This document shows, piece after piece, positions 7,151 through 13,866 of a stretch of DNA of 64,000 bases (positions within the stretch are counted from its first letter, which is position 1; each line of letters starts with the position of its first letter). The stretch comes from a virus: IMG/VR virus record IMGVR_UViG_3300027971_000029, positions 60,558-124,557 of that record. The stretch is one strand, 5' to 3'. The translations under genes and the position numbers were made by a program. The notes below the pieces were generated by a model, which worked only from the letters and a program-made list of their open reading frames with translations, had not been told where the DNA came from and ran no database searches.

Positions 7151-7717
7151 TCACAACGGAACCGGAGCATAACTACGGGCCCAAGAAGTACTTTTCCGAT
7201 AAGGGTGTTCATCCGCTAAATCCCATGCTTGTGACACTAATGAAGATTTTAACTCAGGTATAATACCCAAAAAGTGATAATATTCACCACTCGGTTTATC
7301 AGCCCACATTGCATCAGCAAACTGTAAAAAAGGTTCTTCAGACAAGTCTTTTTTTATGGTGTGAAATTCATCAATAGTCAAATTGAACCATTCACCTTTT
7401 ATTTTTTTTTCACGATACTTGTCATGTAGAAAATATTCAACATTAAAGGGTTCAAGAATTTCAGGAGAAATTTTATCCACATATAGTTTCACCCAATTAC
7501 CCGAAGAAAAATCTTTAAGGCGATTCGATACTCCCTTGATAGTTTTCGATACCCCGATTTTAACCGGACATTCACCGATACCTTTAAACCATTTTTTCGG
7601 CACTTCCTCTGGGCGAATCAAATAAACATGCCCCGAATTTAAACGCATAGCCCGCTGGTCAATTGGGCATATATTGTCATTATAAAAACCAAATTCACGA
7701 GACTCAAACATAATCAA
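7151..7717 (-). CDS. T5orf172 / MUG113-type GIY-YIG-like nuclease domain protein
   Basis: Residues 30-130 contain GHVYLIRPEEV, CPVKIGVSKTIKGVSNRLKD and NVEYFLHDKYREKKIKGEWF. That is the VYLI...KIG..K....R......E..LH..F...GEWF signature of the T5orf172 domain, a relative of GIY-YIG nucleases. It is 188 aa with a C-terminal extension of unknown role. The target is unknown; these are usually accessory phage genes. Confidence 0.75.
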   Translation of the reverse strand: MIMFESREFGFYNDNICPIDQRAMRLNSGHVYLIRPEEVPKKWFKGIGECPVKIGVSKTIKGVSNRLKDFSSGNWVKLYVDKISPEILEPFNVEYFLHDKYREKKIKGEWFNLTIDEFHTIKKDLSEEPFLQFADAMWADKPSGEYYHFLGIIPELKSSLVSQAWDLADEHPYRKSTSWARSYAPVPL

Positions 7718-7729
7718 TCCTCTTTCATT

Positions 7730-7903
7730 TTACTCAGAATAGACAAGCGAGGAAGTACCATTTTCCTCTAGTGTAGTGAATGGACAACCAAAGTGCATGA
7801 TATCACGCCCTTGAATATCTTCTTCAACATTCAGAAATTCCACTTCTTCAGTAGAATGATACTGTAGACAATGCTGGCAGTATACTTTGAAATATCTTTC
7901 CAT
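7730..7903 (-). CDS. Small zinc-finger-like protein, 57 aa
   Basis: MERYFKVYCQHCLQYHSTEE gives CxxC...H, and a later FGCP adds a fourth possible ligand. The start at 7903 is chosen because the open frame before it overlaps the end of the 61-aa gene. Zinc binding is inferred from the spacing; function unknown. Confidence 0.55.
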   Translation of the reverse strand: MERYFKVYCQHCLQYHSTEEVEFLNVEEDIQGRDIMHFGCPFTTLEENGTSSLVYSE

Positions 7904-7904
7904 T

Positions 7905-8090
7905 TCACAACTCCAAAACAAAGGTGGTTGTTCCGTCAGGATGAACATGTTTTGTTACAATGCGCCAGCCACTCTTACTGAATTCCGCAAGTTTCTTTTT
8001 AGTGTAACTAGGCTTGCCATTAATCACTTTCCGTAAAACGGCAATTTCATTATCGATAATCATACCAGACTCCGTAAAACCTCTAGTCAT
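7905..8090 (-). CDS. Small early protein, 61 aa
   Basis: MTRGFTESGMIIDNEIAVLR, then SYTKKKLAEFSKSGWRIVTK with a beta-rich end. No family recognised. It sits directly between its neighbours with 1-2 nt spacing. Confidence 0.55.
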   Translation of the reverse strand: MTRGFTESGMIIDNEIAVLRKVINGKPSYTKKKLAEFSKSGWRIVTKHVHPDGTTTFVLEL

Positions 8091-8092
8091 AA

Positions 8093-8845
8093 TTAAGCCG
8101 CTTTCAATAACATAACAGTAGGATACTTCACAAAACCAGTGGTGTCTTTTTTAGCCTTGCCTTTTGCGTACAAGCCAACAATAACACCATGCGGGTCAAG
8201 GAATCTTAAATCGGATTCATCGCCGTTAAACACAGGAATACCCATGTAAGTCTCAGGCATCGGCAGGGTTTTCTTGATACCGAAAACAGTAGCAATATTG
8301 TAACCTTGTGCAATAGCCTTAGCAACATCCGCATCATTTCCATCAGCCGCTGAGAATGTCAATTGATAATTCTCATAGGTAACAGTCTTACGACCAAGAA
8401 TTTTGGTGTAGTCATAGAATTGGCAATCAGGAAATGCAGAGAAAATATTGCGATACATCACACCGTCACGGACTACTTCGTATTTTTCGAATGCGATATC
8501 CGAAGTACCATTCAAACGGAACACAGGAATCATGTCGATTTTACCAGCTTGCTTGATAGCCAACTCAATGTCTTTCACGAGCATAGCCATGAAGTCAACA
8601 CGGTTCTCGAAAAACATCTTGGTTTTGCGAATACGAGCCTTTTGAATCACATTGGTGGTTTCACCTTTTTTGAACATACCGCCACGACCAGCAGTATTCA
8701 GGCAAGCGGCTGTACAACCAGCGGTTCGTTTAGCGCAGGTCTCATAACCACTCAGGTTTGCTGGCGCTAGGTGCAGAATGTAGGTCATGTAACCTTGCGA
8801 CATTCCTTTAAGGACTTTGGGATTTCCGACTGAAAGTAATTTCAT
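8093..8845 (-). CDS. Gene product 88-like protein, 250 aa
   Basis: First gene after the promoter at 8872-8900. The N-terminus MKLLSVGNPKVLKGMSQGYM is followed by ETCAKRTAGCTAACLNTAG, a Cys cluster (C-x6-C-x3-C) like that of the phage gp88 family, and later MIPVFRLNGTSDIAFEKYE. I am fairly confident of the family resemblance but know no enzymatic role. The ATG at 8845 has AGAGG 5 nt upstream; the two preceding codons begin with GTG. Confidence 0.65.
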   Translation of the reverse strand: MKLLSVGNPKVLKGMSQGYMTYILHLAPANLSGYETCAKRTAGCTAACLNTAGRGGMFKKGETTNVIQKARIRKTKMFFENRVDFMAMLVKDIELAIKQAGKIDMIPVFRLNGTSDIAFEKYEVVRDGVMYRNIFSAFPDCQFYDYTKILGRKTVTYENYQLTFSAADGNDADVAKAIAQGYNIATVFGIKKTLPMPETYMGIPVFNGDESDLRFLDPHGVIVGLYAKGKAKKDTTGFVKYPTVMLLKAA

Positions 8846-8871
8846 ATACACCTCTTAACTAATCAGACTAC

Positions 8872-8900
8872 AGTATACCTCATATGGGTACAATTGTCAA
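8872..8900 (-). promoter_or_regulatory. Sigma70 early promoter (cassette type)
   Basis: TTGACA (8900-8895), 17 nt, TATACT (8877-8872), preceded by a GTTGTA-AAAA-TACAAC stem-loop at about 8908-8927. Drives the gp88-like gene and the genes beyond. Confidence 0.9.
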
Positions 8901-8919
8901 GTGTTTTTTTGTTGTATTT

Positions 8920-9168
8920 TTACAACATGTCCAATTGAATTTGGTATGACTGCTCTTTCATTTCATGGTCGAATGTTCGTATTGTAGTACCAACACCACC
9001 ACAATTCTCAGTCTTTATGATATGCAACGCATTGAGCAATGCTGTGGTTTGTGTGGTGAAAGGACCAGCAACAAGGTCTTGAATTGTTGTAATATAGCCA
9101 ACACCATTGACAATAGCACGAACCCGTTGGCTGTTTTTGAAACCAGGAACACTTTGTTTAGTACGCAT
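8920..9168 (-). CDS. Small early protein, 82 aa
   Basis: MRTKQSVPGFKNSQRVRAIV, then NGVGYITTIQDLVAGPFTTQ. GAGGA lies 7 nt before the ATG at 9168. Unrecognised. Its 3' end overlaps the stem-loop of the next promoter cassette. Confidence 0.55.
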   Translation of the reverse strand: MRTKQSVPGFKNSQRVRAIVNGVGYITTIQDLVAGPFTTQTTALLNALHIIKTENCGGVGTTIRTFDHEMKEQSYQIQLDML

Positions 9169-9181
9169 ATACAATCCTCAA

Positions 9182-9388
9182 TTAAACATAAAAGTCGGAA
9201 GTGAGACCAAGTTCATCATAGACCATCTCACGGACTACAGTGTCAAAGGCTTCGGCAAATTGTGCATAATTAGCGAGTTTGCGGAGGTCAGCCTCAACAT
9301 CAGGCCAAGGGCTTTTAACCGCTTTGTGATACATGACAAGACCAGAGACAGCTTTGGCACCGTCTTTAGAGAACATACCGTATTTCAT
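9182..9388 (-). CDS. Small early protein, 68 aa
   Basis: MKYGMFSKDGAKAVSGLVMY, then FAEAFDTVVREMVYDELGL. AAGGA precedes the start. Function unknown; resembles small conserved early proteins of enterobacterial T4-like phages. Confidence 0.55.
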   Translation of the reverse strand: MKYGMFSKDGAKAVSGLVMYHKAVKSPWPDVEADLRKLANYAQFAEAFDTVVREMVYDELGLTSDFYV

Positions 9389-9397
9389 CTTTTTTCC

Positions 9398-9478
9398 TTA
9401 ACCGAGGGTTTTAACAGAACCTGACACGGAAGCACCAATCAGGACCAGGATACTAAAAACACAGAGAATCGTAAACAT
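9398..9478 (-). CDS. Tiny membrane protein, 26 aa
   Basis: MFTILCVFSILVLIGASVSG plus SVKTLG: a single hydrophobic helix. AAAGGA lies 6 nt upstream of the ATG. It is the first ORF after the promoter at 9514-9542. Its position and ribosome site make translation likely. Confidence 0.5.
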   Translation of the reverse strand: MFTILCVFSILVLIGASVSGSVKTLG

Positions 9479-9513
9479 CTTTTTTCCTTTTCAATCTCAA
9501 CTAACTTAACTAC

Positions 9514-9542
9514 AGTATAGCGCAAATCGGTAGAAATGTCAA
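9514..9542 (-). promoter_or_regulatory. Sigma70 early promoter (cassette type)
   Basis: TTGACA (9542-9537), 17 nt, TATACT (9519-9514). A GTTG/CAAC stem-loop lies just upstream and the common TGTAGTTAAGTTAGTTGA leader just downstream. Drives the 26-aa and 68-aa genes. Confidence 0.9.
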
Positions 9543-9569
9543 GTGTTTTCTTGTTGTATTTTTGCAACA

Positions 9570-9824
9570 CTATGCAAATTCATAAAACTTAACGGAAGGG
9601 TCAAGTTTTTGCAGTTCTTTAGCGGCTTTGGTCAAAGTCTTGTAACGAGCCTGTACTTGGCTACGGCTCAGTTCACCGTCACAAGTCAGGTTTTCGGGAC
9701 TCAAATCCGAATCGATGCTATCAGCAATGGATTGGCGGTCAGCGGCATTTTGCAAACTTAGTTGTCGGCTACCGAAGATTTTAGCAAATGCATTTTTTCG
9801 GTCAACATAGGCAGTGAGGGACAT
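9570..9824 (-). CDS. Small early protein, 84 aa
   Basis: MSLTAYVDRKNAFAKIFGSR, with a helical end (ARYKTLTKAAKELQKLD). Sole gene between two cassette promoters, with AAAGGA upstream. Function unknown. Confidence 0.55.
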   Translation of the reverse strand: MSLTAYVDRKNAFAKIFGSRQLSLQNAADRQSIADSIDSDLSPENLTCDGELSRSQVQARYKTLTKAAKELQKLDPSVKFYEFA

Positions 9825-9853
9825 TTTGTTTCCTTTTCGATTAATCAGACTAC

Positions 9854-9882
9854 AGTATACACCAGATTGGTAGAAATGTCAA
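9854..9882 (-). promoter_or_regulatory. Sigma70 early promoter (cassette type)
   Basis: TTGACA (9882-9877), 17 nt, TATACT (9859-9854). Drives the 84-aa gene alone before the next cassette. Confidence 0.9.
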
Positions 9883-9889
9883 GTGTTTT

Positions 9890-10114
9890 TTACGCACTAA
9901 TTTCAAAAAGTTTGCCTTCGCAACCTGATGTTACAGTGATTTTTTTGCCACCGATTGTGATGTAGCCGTAGCAACCATCATCATAGATGCCGAAAGGGCA
10001 GGGTTCGATTGTCACGGACCGAACAATCTCGCAAAACCCCCACCGCTTTGTGGGCAGGGTGCCACCGAAATACCTCATATTTTCTATGGAGGTGATTAGG
10101 ACTTTTGCTTTCAT
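9890..10114 (-). CDS. Small early protein, 74 aa
   Basis: MKAKVLITSIENMRYFGGTL, beta-rich with four Cys (WGFCEIV, EPCPFGIYDDGCYGY, SGCEGK). No family recognised. Single-gene unit behind the promoter at 10143-10171. Confidence 0.55.
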   Translation of the reverse strand: MKAKVLITSIENMRYFGGTLPTKRWGFCEIVRSVTIEPCPFGIYDDGCYGYITIGGKKITVTSGCEGKLFEISA

Positions 10115-10142
10115 CGGTGACCTTTCTTACTAACTTAACTAC

Positions 10143-10171
10143 AGTATAGCGCAGTTCTACCGATTTGTCAA
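10143..10171 (-). promoter_or_regulatory. Sigma70 early promoter (cassette type)
   Basis: TTGACA (10171-10166), 17 nt, TATACT (10148-10143), followed by the shared TGTAGTTAAGTTAGTAAGAA leader. Drives the 74-aa gene. Confidence 0.9.
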
Positions 10172-10208
10172 GTGTTTTTAATGTATACTTTAGTGTATAC
10201 GGGAAACA

Positions 10209-10352
10209 TCATTGTTCCATCGGGTCGCCAAGTGTGTACTCAGTAATCCACTCAATGGTAAATTTTTCGCCTTTGTGTTCTTTCACATAGGAAATCATTG
10301 TATCAAGGTCACGGAAAATCAGGCTTCCGAGTTCATTCGTAATTCTAAACAT
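10209..10352 (-). CDS. Small early protein, 47 aa
   Basis: MFRITNELGSLIFRDLDTMI, then KFTIEWITEYTLGDPMEQ. Its ATG shares one base with the stop of the 124-aa gene (TAATG), indicating coupled translation. Function unknown. About 40 nt separate it from the next promoter. Confidence 0.55.
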   Translation of the reverse strand: MFRITNELGSLIFRDLDTMISYVKEHKGEKFTIEWITEYTLGDPMEQ

Positions 10353-10726
10353 TATTTTCTTTCAAAGTAGCGATAAGGGAGACCGTTCAGGAAACAGAAG
10401 TATTCCCAGTCACCATTGGCGGTGCTAGCCTCCATAATCCAACGAAGTGCAGTTTCACGGTCACGAGCACCCATGCAAATGGTGTTGATAACATGCTGTT
10501 CGAAGTTCTTTACAGCGGTGGCTTCAGCGGCTTCACGAGCCACAGCCTCTGCATCGATAACATTAGCGAGTAAGTCAAACTCAGCCATGAAGTCAGCTTC
10601 GGTCCAGCTGGAAGTGTCGATACCACGAGGGCGAACACCATAGGCGTCCTTGTACATGTCCCAGTACTGGCACTGCAACTGCTCTAGGACAGTCATCTCT
10701 TCCCAGCTTGTAAAAACTTCATTCAT
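10352..10726 (-). CDS. Conserved early phage protein (YGVRPRG family), 124 aa
   Basis: Contains QYWDMYKDAYGVRPRGIDTS, the acidic Ala-rich helix AREAAEATAVKNFEQHV and DWEYFCFLNGLPYRYFE. Proteins with this arrangement occur in many enterobacterial and T4-like phages. No function is known to me. Confidence 0.75.
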   Translation of the reverse strand: MNEVFTSWEEMTVLEQLQCQYWDMYKDAYGVRPRGIDTSSWTEADFMAEFDLLANVIDAEAVAREAAEATAVKNFEQHVINTICMGARDRETALRWIMEASTANGDWEYFCFLNGLPYRYFERK

Positions 10727-10735
10727 ATCAATTCC

Positions 10736-11008
10736 TTAGTTCGACCAAAAAGATTCGGAACGGGGTGAGCAATGGTACGGTGTATCGTATCGTTCTTGGA
10801 ATTCTTTACCAGTCATCAGATTACGAGTAGTCACAAAGGTTGCGAACACTTCAACGACAAAACCATTCTCACGGATGCTATCAGCAACGGACTTGATAGC
10901 GGCATCGGTGGAAGGTGCAAAATCACGCACTTCAACCAAACGGCGACCTGCTTTGGTACGCTTATCGGTCTTGTAAATTTCGAGGGTGTATTCTTTCATT
11001 GCAGACAT
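10736..11008 (-). CDS. Early protein, 90 aa
   Basis: MSAMKEYTLEIYKTDKRTKA, then GRRLVEVRDFAPSTDAAIKS. The ATG at 11008 is the first one downstream of the promoter at 11039-11067; the longer open frame runs through the promoter itself. AAAGGA precedes it. Unknown function; basic N-terminus. Confidence 0.6.
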   Translation of the reverse strand: MSAMKEYTLEIYKTDKRTKAGRRLVEVRDFAPSTDAAIKSVADSIRENGFVVEVFATFVTTRNLMTGKEFQERYDTPYHCSPRSESFWSN

Positions 11009-11038
11009 TTGGTTTCCTTTTCTTACTAACTTAACTAC

Positions 11039-11067
11039 AGTATACAACAGATTGGCACACTTGTCAA
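11039..11067 (-). promoter_or_regulatory. Sigma70 early promoter (cassette type)
   Basis: TTGACA (11067-11062), 17 nt, TATACT (11044-11039), then the shared TGTAGTTAAGTTAGTAAGAA leader. Fixes the start of the 90-aa gene. Confidence 0.9.
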
Positions 11068-11133
11068 GCAATAAAAGTTGTTATTTGCCAGTAATTTTTC
11101 AACTGGCGACCTCGGGGATCCGATCCCTCTGTC

Positions 11134-11328
11134 TTAATCGTACAAGCACTCAAAGGCGTATTGTTCATCACTCATGGTCTGAGCCGCAAGCAAATCAACA
11201 GAAATCACTTCGAGAAAGGACTCAACCTGTTCAACAGGAAACTTCACAATCTCAGCAATCTCAGCACTATCGTAACCAGCACAGGCTAGTTCTTCGATAC
11301 TGAGGGCTAGGTCGGACATCTTACTCAT
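11134..11328 (-). CDS. Small HTH-like protein, 64 aa
   Basis: IEELACAGYDSAEIAEIVKF followed by PVEQVESFLEV looks like a short helix-turn-helix, and the acidic tail ends FECLYD. Small proteins of this kind recur in T4-like phages. DNA binding is inferred. Confidence 0.6.
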   Translation of the reverse strand: MSKMSDLALSIEELACAGYDSAEIAEIVKFPVEQVESFLEVISVDLLAAQTMSDEQYAFECLYD

Positions 11329-11361
11329 TTTTTCAACTCACTTTTTTGCTAACTTGAATGT

Positions 11362-11390
11362 ATTATAGCGCAATTCGGTACAATTGTCAA
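11362..11390 (-). promoter_or_regulatory. Sigma70 early promoter
   Basis: TTGACA (11390-11385), 17 nt, TATAAT (11367-11362): perfect hexamers. A GTTG-containing stretch lies upstream. Drives the 64-aa HTH-like gene. Confidence 0.9.
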
Positions 11391-11393
11391 GCA

Positions 11394-11636
11394 CTATTTG
11401 TTGTTATTTTGCTCAAGCGCCAGCGACTTTGATAGTTGCAACTCCTCTTGCAGTTCTCGCTGATTCAACTGTTCGCCAATCTCAATCAGCAACTCATGCA
11501 AGGCTTCGGTTTTGAGGTACAGGTTGTCGATTTGTGGGTCATACAACCTAGTGAATGTTCTCAACTTCCAATCTACAGCATCCACCGCTTGGCAGAGTTC
11601 ATTGTACTTGGCGTTAATTTCATCAATGTTTTTCAT
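11394..11636 (-). CDS. Coiled-coil small protein, 80 aa
   Basis: MKNIDEINAKYNELCQAVDA, then leucine- and glutamate-rich helices (YLKTEALHELLIEIGEQLNQ, ELQEELQLSKSLALEQ). The ATG at 11636 is preceded by AAGGTGA. The open frame extends 5 codons further, but those overlap the end of the 45-aa gene. Probably oligomeric; function unknown. Confidence 0.6.
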   Translation of the reverse strand: MKNIDEINAKYNELCQAVDAVDWKLRTFTRLYDPQIDNLYLKTEALHELLIEIGEQLNQRELQEELQLSKSLALEQNNNK

Positions 11637-11640
11637 AGGT

Positions 11641-11778
11641 TCACCTTGCAAATAACAATCTCAACTCATAACGAGCACCTAAACGGCTAGAGAACCAACG
11701 GGCTAAGCCGCTATCATAGTCTTGGCAGAGACCAGTGTTCCATCCTGTTGCTGGTGGTGTGGGGTGTGTCGTTTTCAT
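11641..11778 (-). CDS. Small protein, 45 aa
   Basis: MKTTHPTPPATGWNTGLCQD, then YDSGLARWFSSRLGARYELR. It begins 7 nt from the promoter -10 box at 11785 and ends just before the ribosome site of the next gene. Basic C-terminus. Support is position only; no family recognised. Confidence 0.45.
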   Translation of the reverse strand: MKTTHPTPPATGWNTGLCQDYDSGLARWFSSRLGARYELRLLFAR

Positions 11779-11784
11779 AGGTGT

Positions 11785-11813
11785 ATTATATCGCAACTCT
11801 GCCGATTAGTCAC
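11785..11813 (-). promoter_or_regulatory. Sigma70-like promoter, weak -35
   Basis: TATAAT (11790-11785) with GTGACT 17 nt upstream (11813-11808), matching TTGACA at 4 of 6 positions. Downstream is the 45-aa ORF, whose ATG lies 7 nt after the -10 box, so the message would be almost leaderless. Confidence 0.6.
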
Positions 11814-11829
11814 ACACTATAGTTGCGAT

Positions 11830-12009
11830 TTACTTGCTACGGCGATATTCTTTTCCGTCTATGATAAGCACATGGTTATAGGAATCAGCATCGACTTCGT
11901 TCACTTTAGTTTGCAACTGTTGCAAACCTTGGTGGGCTAGTTCTATGCACTTTGTGGGACCGAGAGTAGCAATTACCAGACCCAATATGATACCAACAAT
12001 AAAATGCAT
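11830..12009 (-). CDS. Small membrane-anchored protein, 59 aa
   Basis: MHFIVGIILGLVIATLGPTK is an N-terminal membrane helix, followed by a soluble part with LVLIIDGKEYRRSK-like ending. The start at 12009 removes a hydrophilic extension that overlaps the 61-aa gene. Function unknown. Confidence 0.55.
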   Translation of the reverse strand: MHFIVGIILGLVIATLGPTKCIELAHQGLQQLQTKVNEVDADSYNHVLIIDGKEYRRSK

Positions 12010-12010
12010 G

Positions 12011-12196
12011 TTAACGACCTCCGTTGGATGCTTTGCAATAGCCAAGATTCTTCAGTTCAGCAACTTTGTGTCCGTTGTAGGAAATGCTTCCCCGTTTCAT
12101 TGGCCAAGTTCTTTCAGCAGGTCGAGCCTTGCGAGTAGCTAAGACTGACACATAGACACCAAGTTCTTCGTTGAAATATTTGTTAACAACTTTCAT
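12011..12196 (-). CDS. Small basic protein, 61 aa
   Basis: MKVVNKYFNEELGVYVSVLA, then TRKARPAERTWPMKRGSISY. Strongly basic. GGAAACACA precedes the start. No family recognised. Confidence 0.5.
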   Translation of the reverse strand: MKVVNKYFNEELGVYVSVLATRKARPAERTWPMKRGSISYNGHKVAELKNLGYCKASNGGR

Positions 12197-12205
12197 TGTG
12201 TTTCC

Positions 12206-12523
12206 TTAGAATGTATTCAGTGAGGGATTCAGTTCAGAAATCAACTGTCGTTCTCGCTGGTGCGCTGGTTTGCGACCACGGACAACTTCAATCACTTGAT
12301 AGGTCCATGTACAGTCACTCAGTTCACGGAGAGCCGTACACATAGCCCATGCTTTATTCTCGCACTTAGCACGGCTCATATGCTTTTGCCAGCGGACTTT
12401 GACCGAACGGAGATATGCTTGTCCTTGCGCTACAGTCAGGCCGATGTAGCTATCGCCAGTGTCTATGCACTCTACACGATACAGCACATGGTTTCTGTCT
12501 TGGCGGGGTTTTCTTTTCAGCAT
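12206..12523 (-). CDS. GIY-YIG endonuclease, 105 aa
   Basis: VLYRVECIDTGDSYIGLTVA is a GIY-YIG motif (LYRV...YIG) followed by VRWQKHMSRAKCENKAWAM, which supplies the Arg and His of the family, and a final E. A free-standing single-domain nuclease. The ATG at 12523 lies exactly 6 nt downstream of the -10 hexamer, so the transcript would be leaderless; upstream in-frame starts fall within or next to the promoter. Confidence 0.8.
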   Translation of the reverse strand: MLKRKPRQDRNHVLYRVECIDTGDSYIGLTVAQGQAYLRSVKVRWQKHMSRAKCENKAWAMCTALRELSDCTWTYQVIEVVRGRKPAHQRERQLISELNPSLNTF

Positions 12524-12529
12524 ATGCAT

Positions 12530-12558
12530 ATAATAGCACAAACTGGCAGTAATGTCAA
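12530..12558 (-). promoter_or_regulatory. Sigma70 early promoter
   Basis: TTGACA (12558-12553), 17 nt, TATTAT (12535-12530). The GIY-YIG start codon is at the predicted +1, leaving no 5' leader. Confidence 0.8.
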
Positions 12559-12573
12559 GTACTATTGTTGCGA

Positions 12574-12753
12574 TTAAAATACACTTTCAAAATTGTCGGA
12601 CATAACTTCAGCACGAGCAAACTCAACTGTATCACGAACTCGGTCTTTCATTGGGAGTTCGGAATATTCTATTTTGGTTTGGTTCTCAGATATCATTATT
12701 TGATTGGACAAATAATAGACAACTTCAAGCAATTCGGTGTAGGTGGGTTTCAT
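12574..12753 (-). CDS. Small protein, 59 aa
   Basis: MKPTYTELLEVVYYLSNQIM, then KIEYSELPMKDRVRDTVEFA. It is the only ORF between the promoter at 12784-12812 and the next promoter. Helical and acidic; no family recognised. Confidence 0.6.
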   Translation of the reverse strand: MKPTYTELLEVVYYLSNQIMISENQTKIEYSELPMKDRVRDTVEFARAEVMSDNFESVF

Positions 12754-12783
12754 AATTTTTCTGCTTTCTCAATCTATGGATAG

Positions 12784-12812
12784 AGTATAGCACTAAATGT
12801 CACACTTGTCAA
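12784..12812 (-). promoter_or_regulatory. Sigma70 early promoter
   Basis: TTGACA (12812-12807), 17 nt, TATACT (12789-12784). Drives the 59-aa gene. It lies back to back with the plus-strand promoter at 12848. Confidence 0.9.
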
Positions 12813-12847
12813 GCACTTTTAGTTGCGAAAATACAACAAGATTTGTG

Positions 12848-12876
12848 TTGACAGGCTCGGATTTCTGTGATATAAT
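12848..12876 (+). promoter_or_regulatory. Consensus sigma70 promoter on the plus strand, antisense to the genes to its right
   Basis: TTGACA (12848-12853), 17 nt, TATAAT (12871-12876): both hexamers are perfect. It points rightward into the 3' end of the minus-strand gene at 12888-13214, and no convincing plus-strand ORF follows. It would make an antisense RNA or serve as a divergent boundary between the early block and the rest. Confidence 0.75.
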
Positions 12877-12887
12877 AGAGGGTTACG

Positions 12888-13214
12888 CTACCACTTGCCG
12901 CTTACATCCCAGCCTTCGTAGCCATCCATGTCTGGTATGTCTGGCACACCCACTGCGAATTCATCGATACTCACTGAGTCACTCTGTTCGCCACTGTTTA
13001 TTCTTCGTATCTTCTCTAGTGTAGCGACACCCTCTGGTGTTTGCTGATACTCAAGCATGGCGATTCTGCGCTTTTCGTTAGTGTCTTCGCTGTGTTCTCG
13101 CACATTACCACACGATGCAGAGCAATATGGTCCTCTTTTGCGGTGTTTTATCCCACACCTCGGGCATTCTTTCTCTCTGAAGATTCCTGGCATATTTAAT
13201 AATACCGTTTGCAC
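12888..13214 (-). CDS. Zinc-finger protein, 101-108 aa
   Basis: KECPRCGIKHRKRGPYCSAS followed by CG gives CxxC...CxxxC, a plausible zinc ribbon, then a basic helical part and a long acidic tail (IDEFAVGVPDIPDMDGYEG). Reminiscent of small phage DNA-binding proteins. The start may be 13193 (MPGIFREKECP) rather than 13214; neither has a clear ribosome site. Confidence 0.6.
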   Translation of the reverse strand: MQTVLLNMPGIFREKECPRCGIKHRKRGPYCSASCGNVREHSEDTNEKRRIAMLEYQQTPEGVATLEKIRRINSGEQSDSVSIDEFAVGVPDIPDMDGYEGWDVSGKW

Positions 13215-13220
13215 CCCACA

Positions 13221-13448
13221 TTATGACACATTATTGCACTGCCGTTTCACTCTTTCTTCTTTCTTTTTTAATCTTCTTAGAGTCTTAGCATCTCTGAGTC
13301 TTTTCTGAAATTCTCTGTGTGCTTCTAATGCTTTAATCTCTTCTCTGACCATCATAGCGATTAGTTGCACCTGTGTGTCTTTCAGTGGCAGATTGTGTTT
13401 AATGAAGAATTGAATTATCTCATTATATGTAAATGTCTTTGGTTTCAT
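13221..13448 (-). CDS. Small basic helical protein, 75 aa
   Basis: MKPKTFTYNEIIQFFIKHNL, then a long charged helix (AHREFQKRLRDAKTLRRLKK). Basic and possibly nucleic-acid binding. No family recognised. Confidence 0.55.
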   Translation of the reverse strand: MKPKTFTYNEIIQFFIKHNLPLKDTQVQLIAMMVREEIKALEAHREFQKRLRDAKTLRRLKKKEERVKRQCNNVS

Positions 13449-13471
13449 ATTATTGCACTCTATTATGTTCT

Positions 13472-13747
13472 TTATTCATATCTTGATTCCCGCCAGTCAT
13501 TTCTTAATTTAAGAAGTATTTTAGTTGATTCGCCAGCATCTGATGAATAAAGCAAAACATCAAATATGCGTTCTAATTCTTGGTTAGGTCGGTTGTACCA
13601 TGTGCCAATGAATCTACCATGCGGATTTCTTATACCTCTTATTGTATTTGGTCCTGAGACATATACATGAGCCGATGGTGTCAATATCTTTCTTTTAATC
13701 CAATCACAATACTCGGCCCAGTTGCCTGCGATAATATAGTTTTTCAT
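13472..13747 (-). CDS. Conserved small phage protein, 91 aa
   Basis: MKNYIIAGNWAEYCDWIKRK, then SAHVYVSGPNTIRGIRNPHG. The ATG at 13747 overlaps the stop of the tiny ORF before it by ATGA. An N-terminal beta strand and G-x-W suggest a small alpha/beta fold. Function unknown. Confidence 0.6.
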   Translation of the reverse strand: MKNYIIAGNWAEYCDWIKRKILTPSAHVYVSGPNTIRGIRNPHGRFIGTWYNRPNQELERIFDVLLYSSDAGESTKILLKLRNDWRESRYE

Positions 13748-13866
13748 TGTGCCATTAGTGCAATTGTTAATAGAAACCACCAGCCGGACCAGTTATATGT
13801 TACCATGAGAAACACTGTTCCGGCTACTAGTGCAAGATTGTATATCAGTTTCATTGCTACTATCAT
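13744..13866 (-). CDS. Tiny membrane protein, 40 aa
   Basis: MIVAMKLIYNLALVAGTVFL, then MVTYNWSGWWFLLTIALMAQ: two hydrophobic stretches. It overlaps both neighbours by ATGA, joining the SGNH hydrolase gene to the 91-aa gene in one translationally coupled run. Function unknown. Confidence 0.6.
   Translation of the reverse strand: MIVAMKLIYNLALVAGTVFLMVTYNWSGWWFLLTIALMAQ

Noticed and set aside
12797-13024. Plus-strand 75-aa ORF overlapping the plus-strand promoter
   Set aside because: It begins before the promoter, covers the -35/-10 region and has shadow-like composition.
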